Assembly: GCA_050739575.1 (NCBI GenBank)
Contig: JBOIBN010000063.1
Location: 1 to 12,486, forward strand
DNA: 12,486 bases
Reading direction: 5' to 3'
Source: JBOIBN01 sp050739575
Lineage (GTDB): Bacteria; Pseudomonadota; Gammaproteobacteria; JAKDMP01
Below the pieces are notes generated by a model. That model was not told the origin of the DNA and searched no databases. It worked only from the letters and a program-made list of their open reading frames with translations. The translations under genes were made by a program, and so were the position numbers. Positions 1-6,048 of the stretch are shown here, in pieces (the stretch's first letter is position 1; every line of letters starts with the position of its first letter).

Positions 1-711
1 AGAACTGGACGCTGGAGTCCTTCCCCTTCAAAGAGCAAAAGGGCGTCAAGGAACGCCAGATCCGCACGCTCGCGCAGTTGGACTTTATCCCCAAAGCGGA
101 GAATATTGTTCTGATCGGGGAAACCGGCGTCGGTAAGACCGGACTGATGGTCTCCCTTGCCCGCAAAGCCGTGCAAAATGGCTATCGGGCCCTGTTCATC
201 GAGGCCCAGGACCTGTTCGATGAAATGTACGCCTCCCTGGCCGATCGCTCCACGCGCCGCCTGCTGCGCTCGCTGGCCAACGTGGACGTCCTGGCGATCG
301 ATGAGCTCGGATACGCCAACCTGAAGACCGAGCAGACCAACATCTTCTTCAAGCTCATGGAGGAGCGGCATCGGCGTAAGCCGACCCTCATTACGACCAA
401 TCTGCCATACCCCGCTTGGCAAGACTTCCTGGGAAATCCCGCCCTCACCAAGGCGCTCCTCAGTCGCCTACGCGAGCGCTGTCATACCATCACGATCGAC
501 GGGCCTTGCGTCCGGCCACAGACCGGTTGAGCGCCGCGGCCTTCCCACCGCCCCTGTTCATCCAGAGCGACGAGGTACCCTCGGAGGTACCGCATCGTCA
601 GCGTCCGCGTCCTGCCAACGAACACCTCTGCGCGCAACTACGCGCGTAATCCCGTAACCCGGCCGGGCTCACCTTGCCGAGCAGCACCGGACTCTTCTTG
701 CCGAGCGGCGC
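1..711 (+). mobile_element. 3' remnant of an IS21-family insertion sequence
   Basis: The only IS gene visible is the istB-type ATPase ending at 530; the istA transposase and left end would lie upstream of the window. The right end is not precisely defined. It must lie between 530 and about 711, because recognisable short-chain dehydrogenase sequence starts at about 712. This stretch has a repeated 10-mer CTTGCCGAGC at 673-682 and 697-706, and a small GC hairpin near 630-650. IS21-family ends often carry repeated transposase-binding motifs, so the repeat may belong to the terminus, but that is inference. The element probably truncated the neighbouring dehydrogenase. Confidence 0.5.
3..530 (+). 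CDS. istB: IS21-family helper ATPase IstB, 5' end outside window
   Basis: AAA+ ATPase that assists the IstA transposase of IS21-type elements by organising target DNA. The frame is open from the window edge, so the true start is upstream; a TTG at 78 is internal because homologous sequence (FPFKEQKGVKERQIRTLAQ) precedes it. Visible motifs are Walker A GETGVGKT at about 115-140, Walker B VLAIDELGY at about 287-315, a sensor-like LITTNLPY, and an arginine-rich SRLRERCHTITIDGP stretch near the C terminus, all in family order. The C-terminal part looks complete. The partner istA gene is not in the window. The family assignment is firm; whether the element is still active cannot be judged. Confidence 0.9.
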   Translation, partial: NWTLESFPFKEQKGVKERQIRTLAQLDFIPKAENIVLIGETGVGKTGLMVSLARKAVQNGYRALFIEAQDLFDEMYASLADRSTRRLLRSLANVDVLAIDELGYANLKTEQTNIFFKLMEERHRRKPTLITTNLPYPAWQDFLGNPALTKALLSRLRERCHTITIDGPCVRPQTG

Positions 712-1293
712 AGCAATGCCCGCGCGGTGAAGGGCTCGGTCTCCGATCTGGCCGACCTCGACCGACTCTACGCGGCGGTGAAGGCCGAGCGCGGAACCCT
801 CGATATCGTCTTTGCCAATGCCGGGGCGGGAAGCCCGCTTCCGCTCGGCAAGATCACCGCGGAGCACATTGATGAAGCCTTCGACACCAATGTGAAGGGT
901 ACGATCTTCACGGTCCAGAAGGCGCTGCCGCTGATGGGCAAAGGCGGTTCGATCATCCTGACCGGATCGAGCGCGGGCACAACGGGTGCGCCGGCGATGA
1001 GCGCCTACAGCGCGAGCAAGGCGGCCGTGCGCAATCTCGCGCGGAGCTGGGCGGAGGACCTGAAGGGCACCGGCATCCGGGTAAACGTGCTGTCGCCCGG
1101 GGCGACGGCGACCGAACTCGCGAAGGAAGCGCTGGGCGAGGAGGGCCAGAAGGTCTTCGCCTCGATGACTCCGCTCCAGCGCATGGCCGATCCGGCGGAG
1201 ATCGGAGCGGTAGCCGTCTTTCTCGCGTCGCCGGACAGCAGCTTCATGACCGCCAGCGAGGTCGCCGTCGACGGTGGCCTGGCGCAAATCTGA
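712..1293 (+). pseudogene. Short-chain dehydrogenase/reductase, N-terminally truncated
   Basis: Classical SDR oxidoreductase fragment of about 193 residues; the family is usually about 245. It lacks the first beta strand and the TGxxxGIG dinucleotide-binding motif, so it should not bind NAD(P)H. It retains the DLADLDRLY region, the NAG motif (FANAGAG), the catalytic serine strand (IILTGSSAG), the active-site YSASK at about 1009-1023, the PG motif after the NVLSPG strand, and a normal C terminus (SEVAVDGGLAQI). The frame is open back to a TAA at 655, but residues before SNARAVKG do not look like SDR, and a GTG at 727 is not a credible native start. The loss coincides with the end of the IS21-type element, so insertion or deletion there is the likely cause. 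Confidence 0.8.
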
Positions 1294-1602
1294 CGCGCGA
1301 CGCCCGACCGGTCACTTCATCCTAGCGTCCGTCTAGTCGCCGACGAGGGGAAAAATAGGTGAAACAGCAGATCCTAGGGGTTGATGCTGTAAGGAGTAGG
1401 TTTAGTCCAGATCGGACGTGAGGCTGCTGGTCATGAGAAACATGCTGCGCTACCGGAATAACCATTATGGTTTGCGAAGTGTAACGTCGCCGTTGTTGCT
1501 TGAGCCAAGTTCGGATGTCCGCTGGGCGGCTAAGTAGGAATGTCCGCCCGGATCTTCGATTCTTCATCTTCGAGTCTATCACTCGTCTTCACCGAAACGC
1601 AG

Positions 1603-1626
1603 TCTCGCGCCCGCAAGGGCGGGAGA
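1603..1626. repeat. REP-like hairpin with GCAA loop
   Basis: TCTC-GC-GCCC, loop GCAA, GGGC-GG-GAGA forms a ten-pair stem with one mismatch. It is not followed by a T run, so it is not a classical intrinsic terminator. Short GC-rich hairpins with a GCAA-type loop are common dispersed intergenic repeats in proteobacteria; only one copy is present here. Confidence 0.4.
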
Positions 1627-1775
1627 AGGGCTCGGTTGCCGTAAGAGCGAACATCAATCAGTGGGGCCTCAAGCTGACGCGGTGCCGTGGGTCCGAACTT
1701 GGGTTGTTTCTGTGCCGAGTCCTTTGACACACCAATGGCCCCGCGGCTGAACGCTTGATTCTCTGACTCGGTGCT

Positions 1776-1793
1776 TGTAACCTTAGGGTTACA
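1776..1793. promoter_or_regulatory. 18-bp dyad operator upstream of membrane-protein/HTH operon
   Basis: TGTAACC-TTAG-GGTTACA has perfect 7-base arms around a 4-base centre and ends 24 bases before the ATG of the membrane protein. A possible -35 TTGTAA (1775-1780) and an AT-rich -10-like CATCTA (1801-1806) would be 20 bp apart with the dyad between them, the geometry of MerR-type promoters. However, no MerR-type gene is adjacent, and the -10 would overlap the ribosome-binding site region. The downstream XRE-family repressor is therefore an equally plausible ligand. Confidence 0.45.
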
Positions 1794-1817
1794 TGGCCGC
1801 CATCTATTGGAGCACAC

Positions 1818-2507
1818 ATGCGGACAGCCAATAACCAGGATGGCGGCCAGCGTCGCGTGAAGAACCGTTTCACGACCGACTTTTGGGTCTTTATCGCGGG
1901 TGGCGCCCTCGTCGCCTATTTCAGGCCCTTCGCGCATCTTTTCCCGGCGCTGGAAGCGTACGAGGAAGTTCACCGCGCCACCTGGCCGGAGGTAGTTATC
2001 TATGCAACGGCATGGGCGGCAATAAAGACGATCTACCTGTGGGGTTTTCGCAGGGCCCAGCAGCATCAAGAAATCGAGTTAGTCAAAGAGGATATCAAGC
2101 GCGGGCGCATTGCGCGGCCGTCCTTCGCCGTAAGGTGGCTGTTTATTCTTTGTCTGCTTGCTCTCGTCAGTCTTGGATGGTTCGGCACGGGTACTTCTCG
2201 GTCGCACCTGCTAGCACCAGCGATACCACTGTTTCTTCTATTCGTGGCTATGGAGCTGAATATTGTTATTCATCCCGGTGAGGCGCTGATCCCTGATCGC
2301 CGCGATGAACTACTGACGTTCTTCAAGGCGCGCATGTTGCAAGCCGGCTATATAACCGCGGTCGCCACCCTGGCAATCCTATATCTGATCTACCTGTTCG
2401 CTCCGAATTACGTGGGCCTAGTGCTGCCCGTGGTTTTAGTGCTCTGTCTCCTGGTGCCGGCATTGGTGTACAGGCGACTTGATCATCGAGCTGCCGCGGA
2501 TGGGTGA
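1818..2507 (+). CDS. Six-TM integral membrane protein of unknown function
   Basis: 229-residue protein I cannot assign to a named family. Hydrophobic segments fall at about residues 22-42, 58-76, 105-121, 131-151, 174-193 and 197-216, giving six predicted membrane passes, with a charged cytoplasmic-looking loop (about 78-103, rich in E, K and R) between the second and third. No transporter signature or catalytic motif is evident. The ATG start is preceded by GGAG at 1809-1812 with suitable spacing. The 3' end overlaps the ATG of the downstream HTH gene by eight bases, so the two are almost certainly translationally coupled. Pairs of a multi-pass membrane protein with a small XRE regulator are frequent in bacteria, usually of unknown role. 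Confidence 0.85.
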   Translation: MRTANNQDGGQRRVKNRFTTDFWVFIAGGALVAYFRPFAHLFPALEAYEEVHRATWPEVVIYATAWAAIKTIYLWGFRRAQQHQEIELVKEDIKRGRIARPSFAVRWLFILCLLALVSLGWFGTGTSRSHLLAPAIPLFLLFVAMELNIVIHPGEALIPDRRDELLTFFKARMLQAGYITAVATLAILYLIYLFAPNYVGLVLPVVLVLCLLVPALVYRRLDHRAAADG

Positions 2508-2718
2508 CGGCCGGCTCGGAAACCGCCTCAAACAGCTGCGGGCAGCGAAGAATCTAACCCAGGCGGATCTGGCGGAGCTCGTCGGCGTCTCTCGAAAAAC
2601 CATCAACACCGTTGAAAATAACGTGTTCATTCCGTCCGTCATGCTTGCGATGAAGCTAGCGCGACAGCTCGGAACATCCGTGGAATCGGTTTTCTATATT
2701 GATCCTGACTCTCGCTAG
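2500..2718 (+). CDS. Small XRE/Cro-CI family HTH transcriptional regulator
   Basis: 72-residue, single-domain DNA-binding protein. The helix-turn-helix lies at about residues 20-41 (TQADLAELVGVSRKTINTVE), followed by a SxxLAMKLARxLGxSVESVF segment typical of the minimal YozG-like XRE regulators. The ATG at 2500 is preferred over an in-frame TTG at 2479, because it starts just before the domain and gives an ATGGGTGA overlap with the upstream stop, consistent with coupling. It probably regulates its own operon; the dyad at 1776-1793 is the obvious candidate site. The family is clear; the target is inference. Confidence 0.9.
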   Translation: MGDGRLGNRLKQLRAAKNLTQADLAELVGVSRKTINTVENNVFIPSVMLAMKLARQLGTSVESVFYIDPDSR

Positions 2719-2802
2719 CAGGGCTTAACGTTCAGCGCGCAATGGAGCGTCGAAGCCCAATCGCTTCCTTTAAATCTTCTGATCCCAACTGCCGCTGTCG
2801 CC

Positions 2803-2810
2803 TTCGTACT
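2803..2810. repeat. Target-site duplication of IS1595 element, left copy
   Basis: TTCGTACT directly abuts the left terminal inverted repeat and is repeated exactly at 4749-4756. Eight base pairs is the usual duplication length for the IS1595 family. Confidence 0.93.
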
Positions 2811-2835
2811 GGCGATTATATACGTAACAAACCCA
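2811..2835 (+). repeat. Left terminal inverted repeat of IS1595 element
   Basis: GGCGATTATATAC, three variable bases, then ACAAACCCA. It matches the reverse complement of 4724-4748 at 23 of 25 positions; the two mismatches are within the three-base GTA/TTG segment. It begins with GG, as IS1595-family ends usually do. Confidence 0.93.
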
Positions 2836-2884
2836 TGCACCACAGCCAGTATTTCGCGCCCCTTTTCGGGCACGGCGGCCGTGC

Positions 2885-3007
2885 TTATTTAGCAGGCTTC
2901 TTCGCTTTCTTCTTTGGCGCCGCGTGCGGCTTCGGTGGCGTGCTCAGCAGCTTGCGCAGCACGTCATCCGTCTTAGGCCGCTCCGGCTCGGGCTTTTCTT
3001 GCGTCAT
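2885..3007 (-). CDS. 40-residue lysine/proline-rich passenger peptide
   Basis: Small frame inside the IS1595 element, starting at ATG 3007 and ending with TAA at 2885. It is acidic and mixed at the N terminus (TQEKPEPERPKTDDV), has a short amphipathic segment (VLRKLLSTPPKPH) and ends in a strongly basic tail of lysines, alanines and prolines. No domain is recognised and no clear Shine-Dalgarno precedes the ATG. It lies 77 bases downstream of the HEPN-like gene on the same strand, as last gene of the passenger set. The biased, non-random composition and codon use argue for a real gene. A DNA- or RNA-binding accessory peptide is possible from the basic tail, but this is only inference. Confidence 0.5.
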   Translation of the reverse strand: MTQEKPEPERPKTDDVLRKLLSTPPKPHAAPKKKAKKPAK

Positions 3008-3084
3008 GGCGGGATTTTAGGCCGTGGCTGCGCCAGACTCAAAGACTGCCATTACATATGCGCTACCCGATGGCAGCCACGTCG

Positions 3085-3687
3085 TTATTTCTGAGGTGGG
3101 CCTGCAGGGTATCGATAGGGTTCTACGAGAGATTGCGCCAGATCATTATGACGACGGGCTTCCTCTTGGGACGCCGCTGCATCAGCGGGAGCTGCATTCG
3201 TTGATAGAGGCTGTCCTTGCAGGAGCCCAATTAGACGAATTAGATGGTCCATCGCTTTGTTTGAAGCCGTCTGCGCTAGGGTCAGTTTTTCCGATAGATA
3301 TTCGCGAGTCAGGAACTCTGTGCCTGCCTCCCAGTCGGCCAGCTTAAATCTGGTTCTTCGGAGAGCGCCGGTTTCTGTGTCGTTAGCGATAATCGCATGC
3401 GCGAACTCGTTGCGCTGATTGTTCGCTTTCCTTGTTTCGCAGATGATGTCCTCGATGCAAGCTTGCTTGTCTTCACTGAGTTTTTGAGCTTGCGCAACTT
3501 TTCTGGTGATCTTCTCCTTGGCTGAAATGGCATCCAAGGAATAGTAGATCGCCCTTGTTATCGGCGGGGTTGTTCCGCTCAGTAGCGTGAACGCTATATA
3601 CAGCGCGAAATCGGCCATATTTGCCGCGAGCATGATCTTGCCTATCCAGATGAAAGACTCTTCTTGCGTTATCCCTTTGGGTTCCAT
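3085..3687 (-). CDS. HEPN-like passenger protein of IS1595 element
   Basis: 200-residue, largely helical protein. The N-terminal half has a helix-rich core (SFIWIGKIMLAANMADFALY, then TRAIYYSLDAISAKEKITRKV) and then RNEFAHA at about residues 113-119. This is an R-x4-H motif with Asn after Arg, the signature of HEPN-superfamily ribonucleases. The C-terminal 50 residues are low-complexity (Ala, Pro, Gln rich) and probably disordered. It starts three bases after the stop of the preceding frame (TGAGCATG), suggesting coupled translation from the transposase transcript. HEPN proteins include toxins and RNA-cleaving defence effectors; whether this one cleaves RNA or serves transposition or host interaction is unknown. 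The motif is seen directly; the superfamily call is inference from it. Confidence 0.75.
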   Translation of the reverse strand: MEPKGITQEESFIWIGKIMLAANMADFALYIAFTLLSGTTPPITRAIYYSLDAISAKEKITRKVAQAQKLSEDKQACIEDIICETRKANNQRNEFAHAIIANDTETGALRRTRFKLADWEAGTEFLTREYLSEKLTLAQTASNKAMDHLIRLIGLLQGQPLSTNAAPADAAASQEEARRHNDLAQSLVEPYRYPAGPPQK

Positions 3688-3689
3688 GC

Positions 3690-3791
3690 TCAGTCTTTTC
3701 CGTTGATCCAGCGCAAATAGACAATTTCGCGGATGGCGCCTTTTACGGCTTCCGCAAGTCGCTCAGCTTCGACCTGTTTATGCTTCGTCAG
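3690..3791 (-). CDS. 33-residue overlapping frame between transposase and HEPN-like gene, no standard start
   Basis: Reading frame overlapping the last 14 bases of the transposase gene, with an open extension about 42 bases further upstream, and ending TGA three bases before the HEPN-like ATG. Its translation (LTKHKQVEAERLAEAVKGA, then IREIVYLRWINGKD) is charged and amphipathic and looks like genuine protein. There is no in-frame ATG, GTG or usable TTG upstream of the helix; the best candidate is CTG at 3791. It could be translated by coupling or reinitiation at the transposase stop, appended to the transposase by ribosomal frameshifting, or have lost its start. The product is unrecognised. 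Confidence 0.4.
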   Translation of the reverse strand: MTKHKQVEAERLAEAVKGAIREIVYLRWINGKD

Positions 3792-4683
3792 ATCTGCGGT
3801 ACGTGAGTCGCTTGCCTTCGATGCCCTTCAGCGCGATTGCCGTGCGGTCGGTGTCATTGATACCGAGCTTCGCGCGATTGTTCTGGCGGAAATCAAATTC
3901 GGCTAGATAGCGATTCAAGTGCTTGTTGTCCATGTGCTGATACGTACCGACCAAGCCGCGCTTGAAGATCGAGAAGAAGCCTTCTAGCGTTTGCGTATGC
4001 ACGTCGCCGCGCTTCCATTCGTGCTTGGAGTGATCCACAAACTCGTGATTCGCCACCTGAAATTTGTAGATGTTGGAGCCATCGGTCACAAGGCGGCTAC
4101 GCTCGTCCAGGTGCTTCGCCAATGCGTCTCGGACATTACGGTCATCGAGATACATCGAGCGGATGGGACCGCCTCGCTCTACCAAGCTAAACACCTGCGT
4201 CGCTGGCTTCGCATTCAGCGGCGCATCGCTGCGAGTCTTGGGCGACTTGGCCAGATACGTTTCGTCGGCCTCGACCGTCTTACCGGGACCGGCAAGCGGG
4301 CCGGCATCGGCCGCTGGTTTCATGGCCTCACGGATGCGGTGAGTCATGAACCACGCCGTCTTGTAGGTCACGCCCAGCGTGCGGGCGATCTGGTGCGAGC
4401 TGATGCCTTTCTTGCTTGAGCACAGCAGATGCGTCGCCAGCAGCCACTTGGTCAGCGGGATCTTGGAGCGCTCGAAAACGGTGCCCACGGTCACGGAGAA
4501 CTGCTTGCGGCAATCTTTGCACTTGAGTAGGCCCGGACGATGCTTCTGGCCCACGAGGCGGTATGCGCCGTCCTTGGAGTCGCAGTGCGGGCAGACCGGG
4601 CCGTTAGGCCAGCGGATTGCCTCTAGGCGCTCGCGGGCTTTGTTTTCGTCAGTGAACTGTGGGCTGGTCAGCGCGGTGGTCAT
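3778..4683 (-). CDS. IS1595-family (ISXO2-like) transposase
   Basis: 301-residue DDE-type transposase, full length for the family. An N-terminal zinc ribbon uses C31, C34, C55 and C58 (CPHC...CKDC). It is followed by a helix-turn-helix (about 94-113, SSHQIARTLGVTYKTAWFM) and the ISXO2-like catalytic domain: D140 in VEADET, D201 in LVTDGS, and the HTQTLEGFFSIFKRG block with E234 and K241, then the conserved KHLNRYLAEFDFRQNNR. At the position where I expect Asn in this block (HTNT in relatives) it has Gln 231. The start ATG is preceded by AGAGGA about eight bases upstream. It lies 41 bases inside the right inverted repeat and is first in the leftward passenger operon. The family is certain. Confidence 0.96.
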   Translation of the reverse strand: MTTALTSPQFTDENKARERLEAIRWPNGPVCPHCDSKDGAYRLVGQKHRPGLLKCKDCRKQFSVTVGTVFERSKIPLTKWLLATHLLCSSKKGISSHQIARTLGVTYKTAWFMTHRIREAMKPAADAGPLAGPGKTVEADETYLAKSPKTRSDAPLNAKPATQVFSLVERGGPIRSMYLDDRNVRDALAKHLDERSRLVTDGSNIYKFQVANHEFVDHSKHEWKRGDVHTQTLEGFFSIFKRGLVGTYQHMDNKHLNRYLAEFDFRQNNRAKLGINDTDRTAIALKGIEGKRLTYRRSDEA

Positions 4684-4723
4684 GGCGGAGTCCTCTAGTG
4701 GCCGCCATTGTCCCGCTAGGGCT

Positions 4724-4748
4724 TGGGTTTGTCAAGTATATAATCGCC
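4724..4748 (-). repeat. Right terminal inverted repeat of IS1595 element
   Basis: Read on the minus strand this is GGCGATTATATAC, TTG, ACAAACCCA, matching the left repeat at 2811-2835 at 23 of 25 positions. The promoter for the transposase should lie in or just inside this end, because the ATG is only 41 bases from its inner edge. Confidence 0.93.
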
Positions 4749-4756
4749 TTCGTACT
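4749..4756. repeat. Target-site duplication of IS1595 element, right copy
   Basis: TTCGTACT, identical to 2803-2810. The last three bases also form the outer end of the left arm of the adjacent dif-like site, so insertion hit the edge of that site and the duplication left it whole. Confidence 0.93.
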
Positions 4757-4781
4757 TCGCATAATGTATATTATGACAAAT
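4754..4781 (+). other. dif: dif-like XerCD recombination site
   Basis: 28-bp site with an 11-bp left arm ACTTCGCATAA, a 6-bp centre TGTATA and an 11-bp right arm TTATGACAAAT. Compared from memory with the Escherichia coli dif site it matches 8/11, 6/6 and 9/11 positions, 23 of 28 overall, including the entire core CGCATAATGTATATTATG. XerC and XerD resolve chromosome dimers at dif, and phages, plasmids and IMEX elements use such sites for integration. It could be the chromosomal dif, a plasmid (pdif) site, or the att junction of a Xer-dependent element. A toxin-antitoxin-type operator could also have the palindromic core CATAAT-GTAT-ATTATG, but the match to both arms with the exact spacer favours dif. 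No second copy is present in the window. Confidence 0.65.
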
Positions 4782-4815
4782 GAGTGTGTCCGCGCCGGTC
4801 GTAAAGACGACGAAT

Positions 4816-4863
4816 TGTCGATCCAACGAGATTCCGGTAACCCCTGCCGAGATTCAGGTAACG
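4816..4863 (+). repeat. IS21-type transposon end, left (inverted copy at 8268-8294)
   Basis: The 27-bp part at 4816-4842 begins TGTCGATCCAACGAG and continues ATTCCGGTAACC. It is followed by a second motif copy: GAGATTCCGGTAAC (4828-4841) and GAGATTCAGGTAAC (4849-4862) are 13/14 identical with a 21-bp period. Repeated motifs of this kind at a TGT-beginning tip are typical of transposase-binding sites of IS21-family ends. Confidence 0.6.
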
Positions 4864-5164
4864 AAGCGGCCAATAATCAGGATTAGTTCGCGTCCCAATC
4901 CCCCTGGGCCACGCGTAGCCAGAGCTCTTGGACAAGAAGTCGGAGCGGACTTGCTTGGAAGGACCATAGCCAACAGATGACGATCAGCCGCCCCCGGGTT
5001 GAATTCACGGGATCGTTCCCCTACCACCTATATCAGAACCGGCCGCTACGTTTCGGCGACAGCTCTGCTACTCAAGTCCGGATTGATGCTCGTCGGAGAT
5101 GCGGCTCTTCGCGGCGGCGATTCGGTCGTGGATCATCCTGATCGAATTGGCGATTACAGTCCCA
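4864..5164. other. 300-bp stretch without a recognisable gene
   Basis: Short frames exist on the plus strand (for example one covering 4999-5217) but their composition and lack of ribosome-binding sites do not support coding. No hairpin terminator, tRNA or repeat was recognised. It lies between the IS21-type end and the 3' end of the leftward 274-aa gene. Confidence 0.4.
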
Positions 5165-5989
5165 TTACTCTGGCGCTACGACTGCACGCTCCTTGTAGAG
5201 CTCTTCGAGTGACTTAATAAGGCCGGCGCGATTCGGCATCCAATCCTCCTCGAAAAGAATCCGGCTGTCGGGAGGAATTGCGAATTCCGGCCGGGCGATC
5301 CGAACTAGGAGGTAGCAAATCGCGTAGACCGCCAACGTCGTAAAGAACGTAAGCATCGCTGCTTCATGCTTGTATATCGGGCCGTTACTTTCCCACAGCG
5401 CCCCATCGCTCGAATCCGGCCGCGAGTGAGTAAAATTGCATAATTTCTGGAACGTCTCCGCCGGACACTCTTCATCGGCTAGGAGCCATTTGCCTTCGAG
5501 ATTGCGAAGCATTCCATGCATACGCTTCCGAAATCGCGTGAAGCCAAACTCGGAGCCGCCTTTCTTCCAGTGAACGTAATCGGGATCGTCAGGCCTGAGA
5601 TTGCCACAGGCCCCGACTATCACCAGTTCGAGCGCGACGCGAAGTTCCGCCATCGCCGCGCGGTAGTAACCATGCAGGAATAGAAAGTTGGCGCATTGGA
5701 AGGCATCGGCGGCGTCCAACATGCAGTTAAACAGTTCGTCCGGCTTGTCGGGATCGCCGGTTGCCACGGCCCAATCTCCCCAAAGCCTGTATAGCAATTT
5801 GAGTCGCGCACCGTTGTGATCGGAAGTCCGAACGGAGACGTCTTCCGGCAAGTGCATCATGCCGGCCCACGTCTCTTCATCGATCAGGTCGGTCGGCTCG
5901 GTATCCTCTCCCTCGCTGATCGCAAAGTCTTCAGGCTCCAGCATGTGTCGAACGGCGCGAAAGTCGGATGTCGGTAGTTTCTTCGTCAT
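5165..5989 (-). CDS. 274-residue protein of unknown function paired with FRG gene
   Basis: Unrecognised, mostly helical protein. The N terminus (1-50) is acidic (DFAISEGEDTEPTDLIDEE). A central region, about 84-130, has long helices with a GYYRAAMAELRVALELV segment, reminiscent of four-helix HEPN-type proteins in which an R-x-x-LE helix recruits a partner. LCNFTHSRP at about 183-191 sits where such proteins carry the polar His motif, but there is no Arg at the expected R-x4-6-H spacing, so a ribonuclease is not supported. A hydrophobic helix spans about 210-230. It starts 59 bases downstream of the FRG-domain gene in the same direction, so they probably form one operon. The Shine-Dalgarno is weak. 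Role unknown; defence is a guess from context only. Confidence 0.8.
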   Translation of the reverse strand: MTKKLPTSDFRAVRHMLEPEDFAISEGEDTEPTDLIDEETWAGMMHLPEDVSVRTSDHNGARLKLLYRLWGDWAVATGDPDKPDELFNCMLDAADAFQCANFLFLHGYYRAAMAELRVALELVIVGACGNLRPDDPDYVHWKKGGSEFGFTRFRKRMHGMLRNLEGKWLLADEECPAETFQKLCNFTHSRPDSSDGALWESNGPIYKHEAAMLTFFTTLAVYAICYLLVRIARPEFAIPPDSRILFEEDWMPNRAGLIKSLEELYKERAVVAPE

Positions 5990-6048
5990 GCCGTTAACTC
6001 AGTTGCGAATGATTTCACACTCCCCAAGTCTTTACGGGAAAACGCTTG

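Larger units (their letters stand above)
1294..1817. other. 524-bp non-coding stretch between dehydrogenase fragment and membrane-protein operon
   Basis: No reading frame here looks like protein on either strand; the long leftward frame covering 1530-2069 is a shadow of the membrane-protein gene plus this gap. The stretch holds a 13-bp palindrome AACCATTATGGTT (1460-1472), a stable hairpin at 1603-1626 and a perfect 18-bp dyad at 1776-1793, annotated separately. No tRNA-like fold or transposase remnant was recognised. Confidence 0.5.
2811..4748 (-). mobile_element. Complete IS1595-family insertion sequence with passenger genes (1938 bp)
   Basis: The element is bounded by 25-bp terminal inverted repeats that differ at two positions and is flanked by the perfect direct repeat TTCGTACT. 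Its transposase is of the ISXO2-like DDE type with an N-terminal zinc ribbon. Downstream of the transposase, in the same leftward orientation, lie three further frames (3690-3791, 3085-3687, 2885-3007), so about half of the element is passenger DNA. Intact ends, an intact transposase and an unmutated target duplication suggest recent insertion. The target lies immediately beside the dif-like site at 4754-4781. Confidence 0.95.

Noticed and set aside
598..1287. Leftward 229-residue frame opposite the dehydrogenase fragment
   Set aside because: Shadow of SDR coding sequence in high-GC DNA; very Arg/His rich with no motif.
1460..1472. 13-bp palindrome AACCATTATGGTT, considered as a second dif-like site
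   Set aside because: The arms do not fit the 11-6-11 layout and only TTATG is shared with the site at 4754-4781.
1530..2069. Leftward 179-residue frame
   Set aside because: Antisense to the membrane-protein gene and the non-coding gap; arginine/cysteine-rich composition typical of a shadow frame.
3024..3347. Plus-strand frame of 107 residues with reasonable composition
   Set aside because: It is antisense to the 3' part of the HEPN-like gene inside an element whose genes all run leftward, starts with GTG without a Shine-Dalgarno, and shows no domain.
4760..4775. CATAAT-GTAT-ATTATG palindrome as a simple repressor operator
   Set aside because: Kept as an alternative only; similarity to dif extends over both arms and the exact 6-bp spacer, and no gene follows that it would control.
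4773..4885. Short plus-strand frame starting ATGACAAATGAG at the dif-like site
   Set aside because: The ATG lies in the XerD arm and the frame runs straight through the IS21-type end repeats, giving repeated SGN residues rather than a protein.
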